64,000 nucleotides of DNA from Bacteroidota bacterium (GTDB lineage Bacteria > Bacteroidota > Bacteroidia > Cytophagales > Spirosomataceae): positions 186,001 to 250,000 of the forward strand of contig JAIUOF010000006.1 of the NCBI GenBank assembly GCA_020161355.1, given 5' to 3'. Positions 1-9,153 of this stretch are shown in pieces. Each line of letters begins with the position of its first letter. Within the stretch, counting starts at the first letter, position 1. The notes under the pieces were generated by a model, which did no database searches, was not told the DNA's origin, and saw only the letters and a list, made by a program, of their open reading frames with translations. The translations under genes were made by a program, and so were the position numbers.

Positions 1-270
1 GGTGAGTTTTTGGCGATAGTGCATGCTTTGGCTTTTTTAAAACAACATAATTCCGATTTACCTATTTATTCTGATTCAAAAACGGCTATTTCCTGGGTAA
101 AAAAGAAAAAAGCTAACACCAAATTGGAGCCGACAGGAAGAAACAATGAGCTATTTGATTTGCTCGAAAGAGCCGAAAAATGGCTTAGAGACAATAATTT
201 TTCCAATAAAATCCTGAAGTGGGAAACTGAAGACTGGGGTGAAAATCCTGCTGATTTTGGCCGAAAATAA
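1..270 (+). CDS. Ribonuclease H-like protein, C-terminal fragment cut by window edge
   Basis: The reading frame is open from base 1 (GEFLAIVHAL), so the gene begins outside the window and only about 89 C-terminal residues are visible. The fragment keeps hallmarks of the RNase HI fold: the Glu of the EFLAI helix, the Asp of the YSDSK strand-loop and a late Asp in NPADFGRK, which match three of the four metal-binding acidic residues of the family. RNase HI cuts the RNA strand of RNA-DNA hybrids in the cytoplasm. The TTG at position 10 is internal, not the start. The next gene begins 3 bp downstream, which suggests co-transcription. Whether an N-terminal hybrid-binding domain exists cannot be seen. 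Confidence 0.85.
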   Translation, partial: GEFLAIVHALAFLKQHNSDLPIYSDSKTAISWVKKKKANTKLEPTGRNNELFDLLERAEKWLRDNNFSNKILKWETEDWGENPADFGRK

Positions 271-273
271 ATC

Positions 274-969
274 ATGTTCAGATTCAAGCAATTTACAGTA
301 GTACAGGATCATGCAGCCATGAAAGTCTGCACCGACGCCTGTCTGTTTGGTGCCTTGATTGAGACTGTGAATCATCAAAACATCCTGGATATCGGTACAG
401 GAACAGGCTTATTGGCTTTGATGATGGCTCAAAAAAATCAAAATGCTGTAATATCAGCTATAGAAATTGATAATGAGGCCGTTATTGATGCAAAATATAA
501 TATTGAAAATAGCCCATTTTCGTCAAAAATTGAGCTTTTTCATACTTCTATTCAAGAATTTCAGCAAAACAAAAAATATGATTGCATCATAAGTAATCCG
601 CCATTTTTTCAAAATAACCTAAAATCGCCTCACCTTGCAAGAAACAAAGCATTGCATAATCATTCACTTACCCTTTCTGAACTTGCAAATATCATTATGC
701 AGCTTTTAGTGCCAGAGGGAGATACCTGGATACTACTTCCTCCTTACGAAATGTCAGTTTTCAGAGCAGAAATTCAAAATTTTGGCTTTGCTCCAAATAA
801 AAAATTTGTCGTAAAACATGATCCCTCAAAAGCTCCCTTCAGGGAAATATGCTGTTTTTCAAGACTAACTACGGGAAATTGTATCCAAGAAGTCATTAAT
901 ATTTATGAATCAGGTATATATTCGGCAAGATTTGTGGAATTATTGAAAGATTATTATCTGATTTTTTAG
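274..969 (+). CDS. trmN6: tRNA1(Val) A37 N6-methyltransferase TrmN6 (YfiC family)
   Basis: This 231-residue protein is a Rossmann-fold SAM-dependent methyltransferase. The SAM-binding motif I is DIGTGTGLLAL near residue 38, an acidic residue follows in AIEID, and the catalytic NPPFF motif lies near residue 109. NPPF followed by a segment rich in Lys, Ser and His (here NNLKSPHLARNKALHNH) is typical of TrmN6, which methylates N6 of adenosine 37 in tRNA1(Val). The length matches the family. The ATG sits 3 bp after the RNase H-like gene, so the two are probably one transcript. Other N6-adenine methyltransferases share NPPF, but size and order of motifs favour TrmN6. Confidence 0.88.
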   Translation: MFRFKQFTVVQDHAAMKVCTDACLFGALIETVNHQNILDIGTGTGLLALMMAQKNQNAVISAIEIDNEAVIDAKYNIENSPFSSKIELFHTSIQEFQQNKKYDCIISNPPFFQNNLKSPHLARNKALHNHSLTLSELANIIMQLLVPEGDTWILLPPYEMSVFRAEIQNFGFAPNKKFVVKHDPSKAPFREICCFSRLTTGNCIQEVINIYESGIYSARFVELLKDYYLIF

Positions 970-992
970 AACTTTGTACCAAACGTATTTAC

Positions 993-1952
993 ATGAAAGA
1001 AAAAATTGATATTTCGGTAATCATTCCCCTTTTTAACGAAGATGAATCCCTGAAAGAACTTTTCACCTGGATCAAAAAGGTGATGACCGAGAATGCATTT
1101 TCTTTTGAAGCGATATTTATTGATGACGGCAGCACCGACTCCAGTTGGCAGGTAATCAAAGCATTGAAAGCCGAAAACCCCGAAGTAAGGGGATTTAAAT
1201 TTTCCAGAAACAATGGTAAAACGGCAGCATTGCAGGTAGGTTTCAATGAATGTGTCGGAGAGGTTGTAATCACTATGGATGCCGATTTACAAGACAGCCC
1301 GGATGAAATTCCTGAGCTCTACAAAATGATCAAAACTGACGGCTTTGATCTGGTATCGGGCTGGAAACAAAAAAGATATGACCCTATTACCAAAACCTTG
1401 CCCACTAAACTTTTCAATGCCACAACACGCTATATTTCAGACATTTATCTCCATGATTTCAACTGTGGACTAAAAGCCTACGACAGCAAAGTAGTAAAAA
1501 ATATCACCATTTATGGTGAAATGCACCGCTACATTCCGGTGATAGCCAAATGGAATGGTTTCAGGAAAATAGGTGAAAAAGTAGTTCAACATCAGTCCAG
1601 AAAATACGGCGTGACCAAATTTGGTCTGGAGCGATTTATCAATGGCTTTCTGGATTTACTTTCCATTACATTTGTCAATAAATTTGGCAAACGGCCCATG
1701 CATTTTTTCGGACTATTCGGTGTTTTGTCATTTTTTGCGGGCACATTTATTACTTTCTTTTTAATTGCCGAAAAACTGTATTCCATCTATCAGCAGCAAC
1801 CTTATCGTAATGTCACCGACAACCCTCTATTCTTTCTGGCACTCGTTGCGATTCTGATCGGCTCTCAGTTGTTTCTGGCGGGATTCCTCGGAGAACTCTT
1901 TGTAAAACAAGGTGTTACAAAGAACGATTACATTGTTTCGGAGGAGGTATAA
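993..1952 (+). CDS. Family 2 glycosyltransferase, polyprenyl-phosphate sugar transferase type
   Basis: The 319-residue protein has a GT-A catalytic domain at residues 1-220 with the nucleotide-sugar motif DDGSTDSSW and the DADLQDSPDE metal-binding segment. Two hydrophobic helices follow near residues 232-262 and 282-306, ending in a short polar tail. This domain order is that of the GtrB/ArnC/DPM1-like enzymes, which load a sugar from a nucleotide donor onto undecaprenyl phosphate at the inner face of the cytoplasmic membrane. The sugar cannot be told from sequence. No flippase or O-antigen genes are adjacent, so the pathway is unknown. It lies 23 bp after trmN6. Confidence 0.85.
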   Translation: MKEKIDISVIIPLFNEDESLKELFTWIKKVMTENAFSFEAIFIDDGSTDSSWQVIKALKAENPEVRGFKFSRNNGKTAALQVGFNECVGEVVITMDADLQDSPDEIPELYKMIKTDGFDLVSGWKQKRYDPITKTLPTKLFNATTRYISDIYLHDFNCGLKAYDSKVVKNITIYGEMHRYIPVIAKWNGFRKIGEKVVQHQSRKYGVTKFGLERFINGFLDLLSITFVNKFGKRPMHFFGLFGVLSFFAGTFITFFLIAEKLYSIYQQQPYRNVTDNPLFFLALVAILIGSQLFLAGFLGELFVKQGVTKNDYIVSEEV

Positions 1953-2105
1953 GCTTAAAAATTAGTTTTAGTTGGTAAGCATACTTTTTATAAAATAACA
2001 TTTCTTACTCCAGAGATCCTTTCCGGGACTTTAAAAATTCATTGATCCAGAAAAAAACTTAATTAGCTATAATTTTAAAGTTTCCTTCTTAACGTTCGCA
2101 CCAAA

Positions 2106-2204
2106 ACACCTTTGGATTTTTACCCAAAATCAGTAAAAACATCTTTGGATTTTTATCCAAAATCAGCAAAAACACCTTTGGATTTTTACCCAAAAAAAGT
2201 AATT
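2106..2204. repeat. Three tandem copies of a 33-bp hairpin-forming unit
   Basis: Units begin at 2106, 2139 and 2172 with an exact 33-bp period; the third degenerates after about 2194. Each unit carries an inverted repeat TTTGGAT-TTTT-A(C/T)CCAAA (2111-2128, 2144-2161, 2177-2194). The middle copy is a perfect 7-bp stem. In the outer two copies the change gives an A-C mismatch in a plus-strand transcript but a G-U pair in a minus-strand transcript. Confidence 0.85.
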
Positions 2205-2338
2205 TATCTATTCTTTTTTTGAAATTTGACCGAAAAAAATAGCCGATTGGAATGAATTTCAAATCAGAAAAAAACACATCTATTACCTCCCACAAATCTA
2301 TTATTCCCTCTCATCTTTAATATTCCGCCTATTTTAGC

Positions 2339-2346
2339 TAATTTTG
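2339..2346 (+). promoter_or_regulatory. Possible -7 box for lepA
   Basis: TAATTTTG matches the TAnnTTTG -7 consensus of Bacteroidota primary promoters. It would give an untranslated leader of about 75-80 nt before the lepA GTG. No good TTTG -33 element is seen at the right distance, so this is tentative. Confidence 0.3.
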
Positions 2347-2429
2347 TGGTCTGAAGGCATGAATCGCTTTTTGGTCTTCAAACAATTTTAATTTAAAATC
2401 AGTATTTACATTATTACTGTCATTATTTA

Positions 2430-4217
2430 GTGAAAAATATTCGGAATTTCTGTATTATCGCCCACATAGACCATGGAAAAAGTACTTTGGCCGACCGCCT
2501 GCTTGAGTTTACTGGCACTGTAACCGCCAGAGAAATGCAGGCTCAGCTGCTCGATGATATGGATCTGGAGCGTGAACGAGGCATCACCATCAAATCACAT
2601 GCGATTCAGATGGACTACCTCCACGAAGGCGAAAAATATACACTTAACCTTATCGATACTCCTGGCCACGTGGATTTTAGCTATGAGGTTTCCCGCTCTA
2701 TTGCAGCCTGTGAAGGGGCTCTTTTGATCGTGGATGCAGCCCAGGGGATAGAAGCCCAAACCATCAGCAACCTGTTTCTGGCTTTGGATCACGACCTCGA
2801 AATCATCCCGATAATCAATAAAATTGATCTCCCTGGAGCCATGATTGAGGAAGTAAAAGACCAGATTGTTGACTTGATAGGTGTAGATCCCGAGTCAATC
2901 GTATTGGCCTCGGCAAAAGAAGGAATAGGTATTGATGACATACTTCATGCCATTGTAACCCGCATTCCTGCACCGAGTGGAAATCCTGATGGAGAACTTC
3001 AGGGATTGATTTTTGACTCGGTTTTTAATTCTTACCGAGGTATTGAGGTAATTTTCAGGGTTAAAAATGGTAGTATAAGAAAAGGGGACAAAGTAAAATT
3101 TGTGGCCACTGACAAAGAATATGTTGCCGACGAAATTGGTAGCTTAAAACTTAAAAAACTTCCCAAAGATGTAATCGAATGCGGAGATGTGGGTTATTTG
3201 ATTTCAGGCATAAAAGTAGCGAAAGAAGTAAAAGTTGGGGATACCATCACACATGTTGATCGCCCTTCAAAAGATATTATCAAAGGTTTCGAGGAGGTTA
3301 AACCCATGGTTTTTGCGGGTATTTATCCGGTTGACACCACAGAGTTTGAAGAACTTCGTGAGTCAATGGAAAAACTCCAGCTCAACGATGCCTCTTTGAT
3401 TTGGGAGCCTGAAACCTCTGCTGCTTTGGGCTTTGGTTTCCGTTGCGGCTTTCTGGGTATGCTGCACATGGAGATTGTACAGGAAAGGTTGGAGCGGGAA
3501 TTTGATATGACCGTAATCACCACGGTGCCGTCGGTGAGATTTATTGTCAACACCAAGCGTAATGAAACCATTCAGGTGTCTGCTCCATCAGAAATGCCTG
3601 ATCCCAATTTGATTCAGTCTATTGAAGAACCCTATATCAATGCTCAGATTATCACCGCTTCTGATTATGTGGGACCTATCATGAAACTCTGTATGGATAA
3701 GCGTGGTGTTGTTAAAAATCAGGTTTATCTTACTTCCACCCGTGTTGAGCTCACTTTCGACATGCCGCTTTCCGAAGTGGTTTTTGATTTTTTTGACAGA
3801 TTAAAAACCATTTCAAGAGGTTATGCCTCTTTGGATTATTCGCTTGCAGGTTATCGGGAATCCAATCTGGTAAAACTTGATGTTTTGCTCAATGGCGACC
3901 CCGTAGATGCACTCTCGGCAATCGTTCACCGCGACAAAGCTTACGAATGGGGAAAGAAACTTTGTGAAAAACTCAAAGAACTTTTACCTCGTCAGCAATT
4001 TGAGATTGCGATTCAGGCAGCTATTGGAGCGAAAGTAATAGCCCGTGAAACTGTAAAAGCCATGCGTAAAGACGTAACCGCCAAATGTTATGGTGGTGAT
4101 ATCAGCCGGAAGCGTAAACTTTTGGAAAAACAGAAAAAAGGCAAAAAACGCATGAGACAAATTGGCTCAGTCGAAGTGCCTCAGGAAGCATTTATGGCTG
4201 TTTTAAAAATCAATTGA
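2430..4217 (+). CDS. lepA: Elongation factor 4 (LepA), ribosome back-translocating GTPase
   Basis: The protein has 595 residues, the normal LepA length. It carries a full translational GTPase domain: P-loop AHIDHGKST at 11-19, DTPGH at 76-80 and NKID at 130-133. EF-G-like domains II, III and V follow, then the LepA-specific C-terminal domain with the lysine-rich [18 protein letters not shown] tail. LepA binds stalled or mis-translocated ribosomes and can be membrane associated. Translation starts at GTG, since no ATG in frame precedes the [18 protein letters not shown] block. It stands alone, with long spacers on both sides. Confidence 0.97.
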   Translation: MKNIRNFCIIAHIDHGKSTLADRLLEFTGTVTAREMQAQLLDDMDLERERGITIKSHAIQMDYLHEGEKYTLNLIDTPGHVDFSYEVSRSIAACEGALLIVDAAQGIEAQTISNLFLALDHDLEIIPIINKIDLPGAMIEEVKDQIVDLIGVDPESIVLASAKEGIGIDDILHAIVTRIPAPSGNPDGELQGLIFDSVFNSYRGIEVIFRVKNGSIRKGDKVKFVATDKEYVADEIGSLKLKKLPKDVIECGDVGYLISGIKVAKEVKVGDTITHVDRPSKDIIKGFEEVKPMVFAGIYPVDTTEFEELRESMEKLQLNDASLIWEPETSAALGFGFRCGFLGMLHMEIVQERLEREFDMTVITTVPSVRFIVNTKRNETIQVSAPSEMPDPNLIQSIEEPYINAQIITASDYVGPIMKLCMDKRGVVKNQVYLTSTRVELTFDMPLSEVVFDFFDRLKTISRGYASLDYSLAGYRESNLVKLDVLLNGDPVDALSAIVHRDKAYEWGKKLCEKLKELLPRQQFEIAIQAAIGAKVIARETVKAMRKDVTAKCYGGDISRKRKLLEKQKKGKKRMRQIGSVEVPQEAFMAVLKIN

Positions 4218-4295
4218 TTTTGGTACTTTTTATTTTAAAAATATTAATCAACCGAAGTTTTTAAATCAAAATTTAATATTTCAATAGTATTCGAT

Positions 4296-4303
4296 TAATT
4301 TTG
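4296..4303 (+). promoter_or_regulatory. Possible -7 box for the E2 gene
   Basis: TAATTTTG, a TAnnTTTG match, lies 33 bp before the ATG of the pyruvate dehydrogenase E2 gene in an AT-rich spacer. No clear -33 partner is visible. Confidence 0.3.
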
Positions 4304-4336
4304 AACTCGATTTAATTCTAAGCAAAAAAAATATAT

Positions 4337-5968
4337 ATGGCAGAGGTAATCAGAATGCCCAAGATGAGTGACACCATGGAAGAAGGCGTAATAGCCGCAT
4401 GGCATGTGAAGGTGGGCGATGTAGTAAAATCAGGCGACATTCTTGCTGAAGTTGAAACTGACAAAGCTACCATGGACATGGAATCTTATAATGAGGGTAC
4501 CATTCTATATATTGGGGTTGAAAAAGGACAAGCTGTACCCATTGATGCCGTGATTGCGGTTATAGGTTCCGCTGGTGAAGATTTTAGTTCGCTTATCAGC
4601 GGAGGTTCAGCTCCCGCAAAAGCCGAGGCTGCACCTGCTCCTGTAGCTCCTGTTGTTGAGAGTACTACTGCAACCGAAAGTATTGATACCTCAAATATCA
4701 ATGCCAAATTGGTAACCATGCCACTTTTAAGTGACACCATGACCGAGGGAGTGGTTCATAAATGGCTCAAAAAAGTAGGTGACACCGTCAAATCAGGTGA
4801 TATGCTGGCAGAAATCGAAACCGATAAAGCCACGATGGAAGTAGAAGCCTACGAAGATGGTATTTTGCTATATCAGGGTGTGGAAGAAGGAAAAGCAGCT
4901 GCGGTCAACTCAGTAATTGCAATTATTGGTGAGAAAGGTGCCGATTTTGAAACTTTGTTAAAAGCACATAGTACCCCAGCAGCAAAAACACCTGCTCCTG
5001 CAGCAACTGTTGCTGTACCGCAGGATGTACCAAAAGTTGAAGCCCCTCAGGCACCAGTTAAAGAAGCCGCTCAGGCACCAGTTGTTAACAATTCGGGTAG
5101 AATACTTGCCTCTCCACTTGCAAAAAGTCTTGCAAAAGAAAAAGGAATTGATCTTTCTGCAGTTGCCGGTTCTGGTGAAGGGGGAAGAATAATAAAATCT
5201 GATGTTGACAATTTTGTTCCTTCTGCAAAACCTGCCGCATCAGCTGTCTCAGCTACAGTTGCATCAGTTGCCGCAGGAGTTGAAAGCTATGAGGAAGTTG
5301 CTCTCACTCAGATGCGTAAAGCTATCGCCCGTAGTTTAGCCGAATCACAATCGACAGCAGTTGACTTCCAGCTTACTATGGAAATCAATATGGACAAAGC
5401 CATTGAAGCCCGCACTGTGATGAATGAGGCTTCTCCGGTAAAAATCTCATTTAACGACATGGTATTGAAAGCCTGTGGAGTTGCTCTCAAAAAACATCCA
5501 AATGTAAATTCATCATGGAGAGGCGACCACATTCGTCGAAATGCCCATGTACATATCGGTATGGCTGTGGCAATTCCGGAAGGACTGGTGGTGCCTGTAA
5601 TCCGATTTGCGGATACCCTTCCACTTTCTGTATTGGCAGCAACAACGAAAGATTTGGGTGGAAAAGCCAAAAATGGCAAACTTCAACCTACTGACTGGGA
5701 AGGCAACACTTTTACTGTGAGCAATTTGGGAATGTTTGGAATTGAATCATTCACTTCCATCATTAACAATCCTAAAAACGAATCTTGTATTCTTTCCGTA
5801 GGAGGTATCAAAGAAACTGTAGCGGTGAAAAGTGGGCAGTTTTATGCAACCAACATCATGAAAGTGACGCTTACTTGTGACCACCGTGTCGTGGATGGAG
5901 CTACTGGTGCGGCGTTTTTAGTTACTTTGAAAGAACTTTTGGAACAGCCATACAAGTTGCTTGTTTAA
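4337..5968 (+). CDS. pdhC: Pyruvate dehydrogenase complex E2, dihydrolipoamide acetyltransferase
   Basis: This 543-residue protein has the classic E2 order: two lipoyl domains with modified lysines in ETDKAT at about K43 and K164, Ala/Pro-rich linkers, a peripheral subunit-binding domain at about 256-291 (ILASPLAKSLAKEKG), and a C-terminal catalytic domain ending in DHRVVDG with His at about 516. It transfers the acetyl group from lipoamide to CoA in the cytoplasmic pyruvate dehydrogenase core. Two lipoyl domains and the E2p-like catalytic region favour pyruvate over 2-oxoglutarate as the pathway. E1 and E3 genes are not in the window. An intrinsic terminator follows directly. Confidence 0.93.
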   Translation: MAEVIRMPKMSDTMEEGVIAAWHVKVGDVVKSGDILAEVETDKATMDMESYNEGTILYIGVEKGQAVPIDAVIAVIGSAGEDFSSLISGGSAPAKAEAAPAPVAPVVESTTATESIDTSNINAKLVTMPLLSDTMTEGVVHKWLKKVGDTVKSGDMLAEIETDKATMEVEAYEDGILLYQGVEEGKAAAVNSVIAIIGEKGADFETLLKAHSTPAAKTPAPAATVAVPQDVPKVEAPQAPVKEAAQAPVVNNSGRILASPLAKSLAKEKGIDLSAVAGSGEGGRIIKSDVDNFVPSAKPAASAVSATVASVAAGVESYEEVALTQMRKAIARSLAESQSTAVDFQLTMEINMDKAIEARTVMNEASPVKISFNDMVLKACGVALKKHPNVNSSWRGDHIRRNAHVHIGMAVAIPEGLVVPVIRFADTLPLSVLAATTKDLGGKAKNGKLQPTDWEGNTFTVSNLGMFGIESFTSIINNPKNESCILSVGGIKETVAVKSGQFYATNIMKVTLTCDHRVVDGATGAAFLVTLKELLEQPYKLLV

Positions 5969-5980
5969 TAATATTTAATC

Positions 5981-6007
5981 AATCCCTCTGATAAACTCAG
6001 AGGGATT
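5981..6007 (+). terminator. Intrinsic terminator after the E2 gene, in the hslV leader
   Basis: A perfect 11-bp stem AATCCCTCTGA / TCAGAGGGATT with a 5-nt loop is followed by ATTGTTTT. It begins 12 bp after the E2 stop and ends 16 bp before the hslV ATG. Confidence 0.85.
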
Positions 6008-6023
6008 ATTGTTTTCAGACCAA

Positions 6024-6563
6024 ATGGAAAAAATCAAATCAACCACCGTTTTAGGGATTTTACATAATGGAAAAATAGCCCTGGGTGCTGACGGACAAGC
6101 CACTATGGGCAACACCGTAGCCAAATCCAATGTAAAAAAAGTGAGGAAACTGGCCGGAGGAAAAATTTTGGCGGGTTTTGCAGGCAGTACTGCTGATGCA
6201 TTTACACTTATCGAGAAATTTGAAGAGAAAATCAATTCATTTGGAGGAAACATGAAGCGTGCAGCCATCGAATTGGCCAAAGAATGGCGTACAGACCGTT
6301 ATCTGCGTCGTCTGGAAGCCATGATGATAGTCGCAAATAAAGAAGAATTACTGATCATTTCAGGAACCGGTGACGTATTGGAACCTGATAATCAAATAGC
6401 CGCTATTGGCTCGGGGAGTATGTATGCTCAGTCGGCTGCTTTGGCATTAAAAAAACACGCTCCTCATCTTTCTGCCTTTGAAATGGTAACCGAAGGACTC
6501 AACATTGCTGCAGATATCTGTATTTATACCAATCACAATCTGGTTATTGAAACTTTGGATTAA
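6024..6563 (+). CDS. hslV: ATP-dependent protease peptidase subunit HslV
   Basis: The 179-residue product is an N-terminal-nucleophile hydrolase of the HslV family. The motif STTVLGI places the mature N-terminal Thr at residue 7, so a short propeptide MEKIKS should be removed. [11 protein letters not shown] and the downstream [11 protein letters not shown] segment are family signatures. HslV forms a double hexamer that degrades proteins unfolded by HslU; hslU is not in the window. I chose ATG 6024 over a TTG at 6009 because the TTG lies against the terminator stem and the shorter form matches the family length. Confidence 0.95.
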   Translation: MEKIKSTTVLGILHNGKIALGADGQATMGNTVAKSNVKKVRKLAGGKILAGFAGSTADAFTLIEKFEEKINSFGGNMKRAAIELAKEWRTDRYLRRLEAMMIVANKEELLIISGTGDVLEPDNQIAAIGSGSMYAQSAALALKKHAPHLSAFEMVTEGLNIAADICIYTNHNLVIETLD

Positions 6564-6592
6564 ATCATTAAATTTGATTTTTAAAATCTTCA

Positions 6593-7426
6593 ATGGAACT
6601 CGTAAACGAAAATATCAGAATTCTTAGAACCAAAATGGGTCTAACCCAGGAAAAGTTTGCAGAGTTATTAGGCGTAAAACGCTCACTGATAGGAGCCTAT
6701 GAAGAAGGAAGGGCGTTTCCTCCGGCAAATAACCTCATGAAACTTTCCAAGGTATTTAATGTCAGTCTCGATGAGTTAGTCAATGTTTCTTTCGAAAATA
6801 AAATCAAAAACACCCAAATCAGGGACGAAGAAGGCACTTTGTTTTTCTCAGGTGAAAGAACCGAAACCCGACCATCAAAGGTAAATTTTGAGGCTTCTTA
6901 TGGAAATTTTGATTCCACTGATGAAAAAAAATCTGACTCCAGAGGAATACCTTATATAAAGGCTGTTTTGTTTGAAAAATACATGTCCAATCCAGATTTT
7001 GGGCAACTTTCTGAAGGCCTGCCTTATTTGCAGCTTCCCTTTCTTTCAAAATCAAACCTGACCGCCTTTGATTCCCCAAATGATTTCTTAATAGAAAATA
7101 GTATTCTGATTTGCGAAAAACTTCATGATAAATATTATTTCCAGGAAGGGCAGAATTATCTATTGGTGACCAGAAACCATGGTTTTATATACAGAAGAAT
7201 CTATAATCAACTCAATTTCAAGGGAGTATATCTAGCCAGTAGTGATAAATCAGGAATACCAAGCCTTGAAATATCTGCGGTAGATGTAAAGGAAATCTGG
7301 AAAATCGAAGCTTACTTTTCGAAAAACCTCCCGCAACCGTCCCCATCGCTGGAAGGTATTAGAAGAAAAATCGAAGACCTTAAAACCGAAATTGACTTTA
7401 TGGATGACTTTCAATCCAGGAAGTGA
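6593..7426 (+). CDS. XRE-family transcriptional regulator with S24-like C-terminal domain
   Basis: The 277-residue protein opens with a Cro/CI-type helix-turn-helix at about residues 7-61 (ENIRILRTKMGLTQEKFAELLG, recognition helix KRSLIGAYEEGRAFPP). A polar linker leads to a C-terminal region at about 120-245 resembling the LexA/S24 beta fold (ILICEKLHDKYYFQEGQNYLLVTRNHGFIYRRI). I do not see a convincing Ser-Lys self-cleavage pair, so it is probably a ligand-sensing rather than self-cleaving repressor. A short coiled region ends the protein. It begins 29 bp after hslV and its 3' end overlaps the next, convergent gene by 29 bp. Its targets are unknown. Confidence 0.8.
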   Translation: MELVNENIRILRTKMGLTQEKFAELLGVKRSLIGAYEEGRAFPPANNLMKLSKVFNVSLDELVNVSFENKIKNTQIRDEEGTLFFSGERTETRPSKVNFEASYGNFDSTDEKKSDSRGIPYIKAVLFEKYMSNPDFGQLSEGLPYLQLPFLSKSNLTAFDSPNDFLIENSILICEKLHDKYYFQEGQNYLLVTRNHGFIYRRIYNQLNFKGVYLASSDKSGIPSLEISAVDVKEIWKIEAYFSKNLPQPSPSLEGIRRKIEDLKTEIDFMDDFQSRK

Positions 7427-8114
7427 TTTTTGATGGTTTCACAAACAAGGCTTCCCCAAGCAAATACCACATACCATCCCCAAATTCTAAGTGAATCCCT
7501 TGCTTTTTAGGAAGAGACTCAAATGCTTTTTCGGTGATAAAATCCCCGGAATAATAATCCTTCAAAAAACTGTTAAGCTTGGAAAAATCAAAATTTTCAA
7601 CTACTCTATTATTGGCGGTGAGTTTAAATTCTCTTTTCTCAAAACTTCCCAAAAACTTATATTTCACCGTTTGAGAAGGGTCAATCCTCCAAACCTGTAT
7701 CTCCAGAGGTCTTTCAAGAGTATTTTGTTCTAAAACCGCCTGATGAAATTCTTCTATAAAACTTTTCCATTGTTTTACATTTTTGGGATAAAATGCTTCC
7801 TTCTCAAACATTATCTCCCAAAAATCCTCAGATTCCTGTAATTCGGTTGGAAAGGTTTTTTCGGTTTTTCTTAATATATTTTCAAAGTTGTTAGCCCAAT
7901 TTTGCCCAAGAGCCCCTCTCAAATGTAAAGAATCATCTATTGAAAACCCCTCTTCCAATATTTCTTCCTCTGTTAATTGATCTCTGTCAAGGTAACTGAG
8001 TTCAAACTCATATTTTAGTTTTTCTTTCGAAAGCTCTATTTTGATTTCTATTGCGTGGGCATATGGAGGGGGCTGTAGCTCTGAGGTCTGAAATCTAATA
8101 CGATATAATTTCAT
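7398..8114 (-). CDS. Hypothetical protein, third gene of a Rieske-menE operon
   Basis: I do not recognise this 238-residue soluble protein. It has no signal peptide or membrane segment, is rich in Glu, Lys and Phe, and looks like a mixed alpha/beta cytoplasmic protein. It starts inside the last codons of menE (20-bp overlap), which implies translational coupling. Its 3' end overlaps the convergent XRE regulator by 29 bp. The coupling suggests a role linked to menE, but nothing in the sequence shows which. Confidence 0.75.
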   Translation of the reverse strand: MKLYRIRFQTSELQPPPYAHAIEIKIELSKEKLKYEFELSYLDRDQLTEEEILEEGFSIDDSLHLRGALGQNWANNFENILRKTEKTFPTELQESEDFWEIMFEKEAFYPKNVKQWKSFIEEFHQAVLEQNTLERPLEIQVWRIDPSQTVKYKFLGSFEKREFKLTANNRVVENFDFSKLNSFLKDYYSGDFITEKAFESLPKKQGIHLEFGDGMWYLLGEALFVKPSKITSWIESHP

Positions 8115-9150
8115 TAATGGTTCTGATTTTATCTACTTTTGCTGAGGCGGTCTCTGCAAAGTTTTTTACAAAAAATATCTCTTTCGGAACCTCAAATTTA
8201 CTAAAAATAGGGGTCAATTCAGTCAAATCAACTATTTTATCCTGACTTTCGATTACCAACACAAGCTTTTGTCCAAGTTTTTCATCGGCTTTTCCAAAAC
8301 AAAAAAAGCGATTGGGCCATTGAAAATGGTCGGCAAGTTTTCTTTCAATTTCTTCCAGCTGAATCTTTACTCCACCACTATTGATAATGTTATCGGCACG
8401 CCCTTTCAACACAAAACAACCTTTTCCTACGATATCTACCACATCGTTGGTTTGAACCCAATCGTTTTCAGTAGAAGAAGACAAAATACGAAGACAGTTG
8501 TTAGTATTAGCCTCAATATCAACACCTTCAATTGCTTTAAAATAATCATGTCCCTGACTGACATTTTTTAAGGCAACATGGCTGATGGTCTCTGTCATAC
8601 CATAGGTCTCGAAAACCGGAAGTTTGGTTTCTATAACTTTGTCTCTGAGGACTTTATTGATAGCGGCCCCTCCTACTATAATTACTTTTGCTGATTTCAG
8701 AAAACGAAGGCCATTTTCCGATTCAAGGATGGTTTGCAATTGTAGAGGCACAAATGAAAAGAAATTTTTGCCCTGATTCTTTGTAATCAGGTATTCCATT
8801 TTCCCTAAAGAATCAAACGGATTGGAGGTAGGCTCTACCACTATTATGTCACATCCTATATGAGCCGCTCTGAGCAGCATCATCATTCCGGCGATATAAT
8901 TTACATTGAGACAACAAAAAAACAAATCATCCTGATTGATTTTCAAGGCTTTTCGAGATAATTCTATCGAAGCCTCAATCTGGCTCCTTTTTACCAAAAT
9001 CTCCTTTGGCCTGCCGGTAGAACCCGATGTCCTGAGTTCAAATACCTCCCGCCCTGAATTCCACTGGTCGAGCAATTCATTGACTTTATCAAAATAGTCA
9101 TTGGCAGGGTCGGTATTAACTATTTCTCCTTCTTTTGTAATATATAACAT
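8095..9150 (-). CDS. menE: o-Succinylbenzoate-CoA ligase-like AMP-forming enzyme (MenE)
   Basis: The 351-residue protein belongs to the adenylate-forming ligases. The P-loop RTSGSTGRPKE is at about 40-50, the adenine-binding TYGMTET lies mid-protein, and DNIINSGGVKIQLEEIE resembles the A8 hinge motif. It is short for the superfamily, as MenE proteins often are. MenE activates o-succinylbenzoate as its CoA thioester in menaquinone synthesis, and menA near 60 kb shows that this organism makes menaquinone. It lies 3 bp after the Rieske gene and overlaps the next gene. Other menaquinone genes are not adjacent, so another acyl-CoA ligase role is possible but less likely. Confidence 0.8.
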   Translation of the reverse strand: MLYITKEGEIVNTDPANDYFDKVNELLDQWNSGREVFELRTSGSTGRPKEILVKRSQIEASIELSRKALKINQDDLFFCCLNVNYIAGMMMLLRAAHIGCDIIVVEPTSNPFDSLGKMEYLITKNQGKNFFSFVPLQLQTILESENGLRFLKSAKVIIVGGAAINKVLRDKVIETKLPVFETYGMTETISHVALKNVSQGHDYFKAIEGVDIEANTNNCLRILSSSTENDWVQTNDVVDIVGKGCFVLKGRADNIINSGGVKIQLEEIERKLADHFQWPNRFFCFGKADEKLGQKLVLVIESQDKIVDLTELTPIFSKFEVPKEIFFVKNFAETASAKVDKIRTINEIISY

Positions 9151-9153
9151 GGC

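Larger units (their letters stand above)
1953..2429. other. 477-bp intergenic spacer before lepA
   Basis: No credible gene is present. The spacer holds a three-unit 33-bp hairpin repeat (2106-2204) and a TAATTTTG box at 2339-2346. A 68-residue minus-strand reading frame here (2089-2295) is a by-product of the repeat, repeating the peptide KNPKVFLLIL. Confidence 0.6.

Noticed and set aside
2106..2204. CRISPR array
   Set aside because: The 33-bp units are directly tandem with no variable spacers, and no cas genes are nearby.
2089..2295. 68-residue minus-strand gene with repeated KNPKVFLLIL peptide
   Set aside because: The peptide repeat merely reflects the 33-bp DNA repeat; there is no other support for coding.
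5308..5679. 123-residue minus-strand frame inside the E2 gene
   Set aside because: It is a shadow of the dihydrolipoamide acetyltransferase coding sequence.
6009..6563. Longer HslV from TTG 6009
   Set aside because: The TTG lies next to the terminator stem, and ATG 6024 gives the normal N-terminus just before the catalytic Thr.
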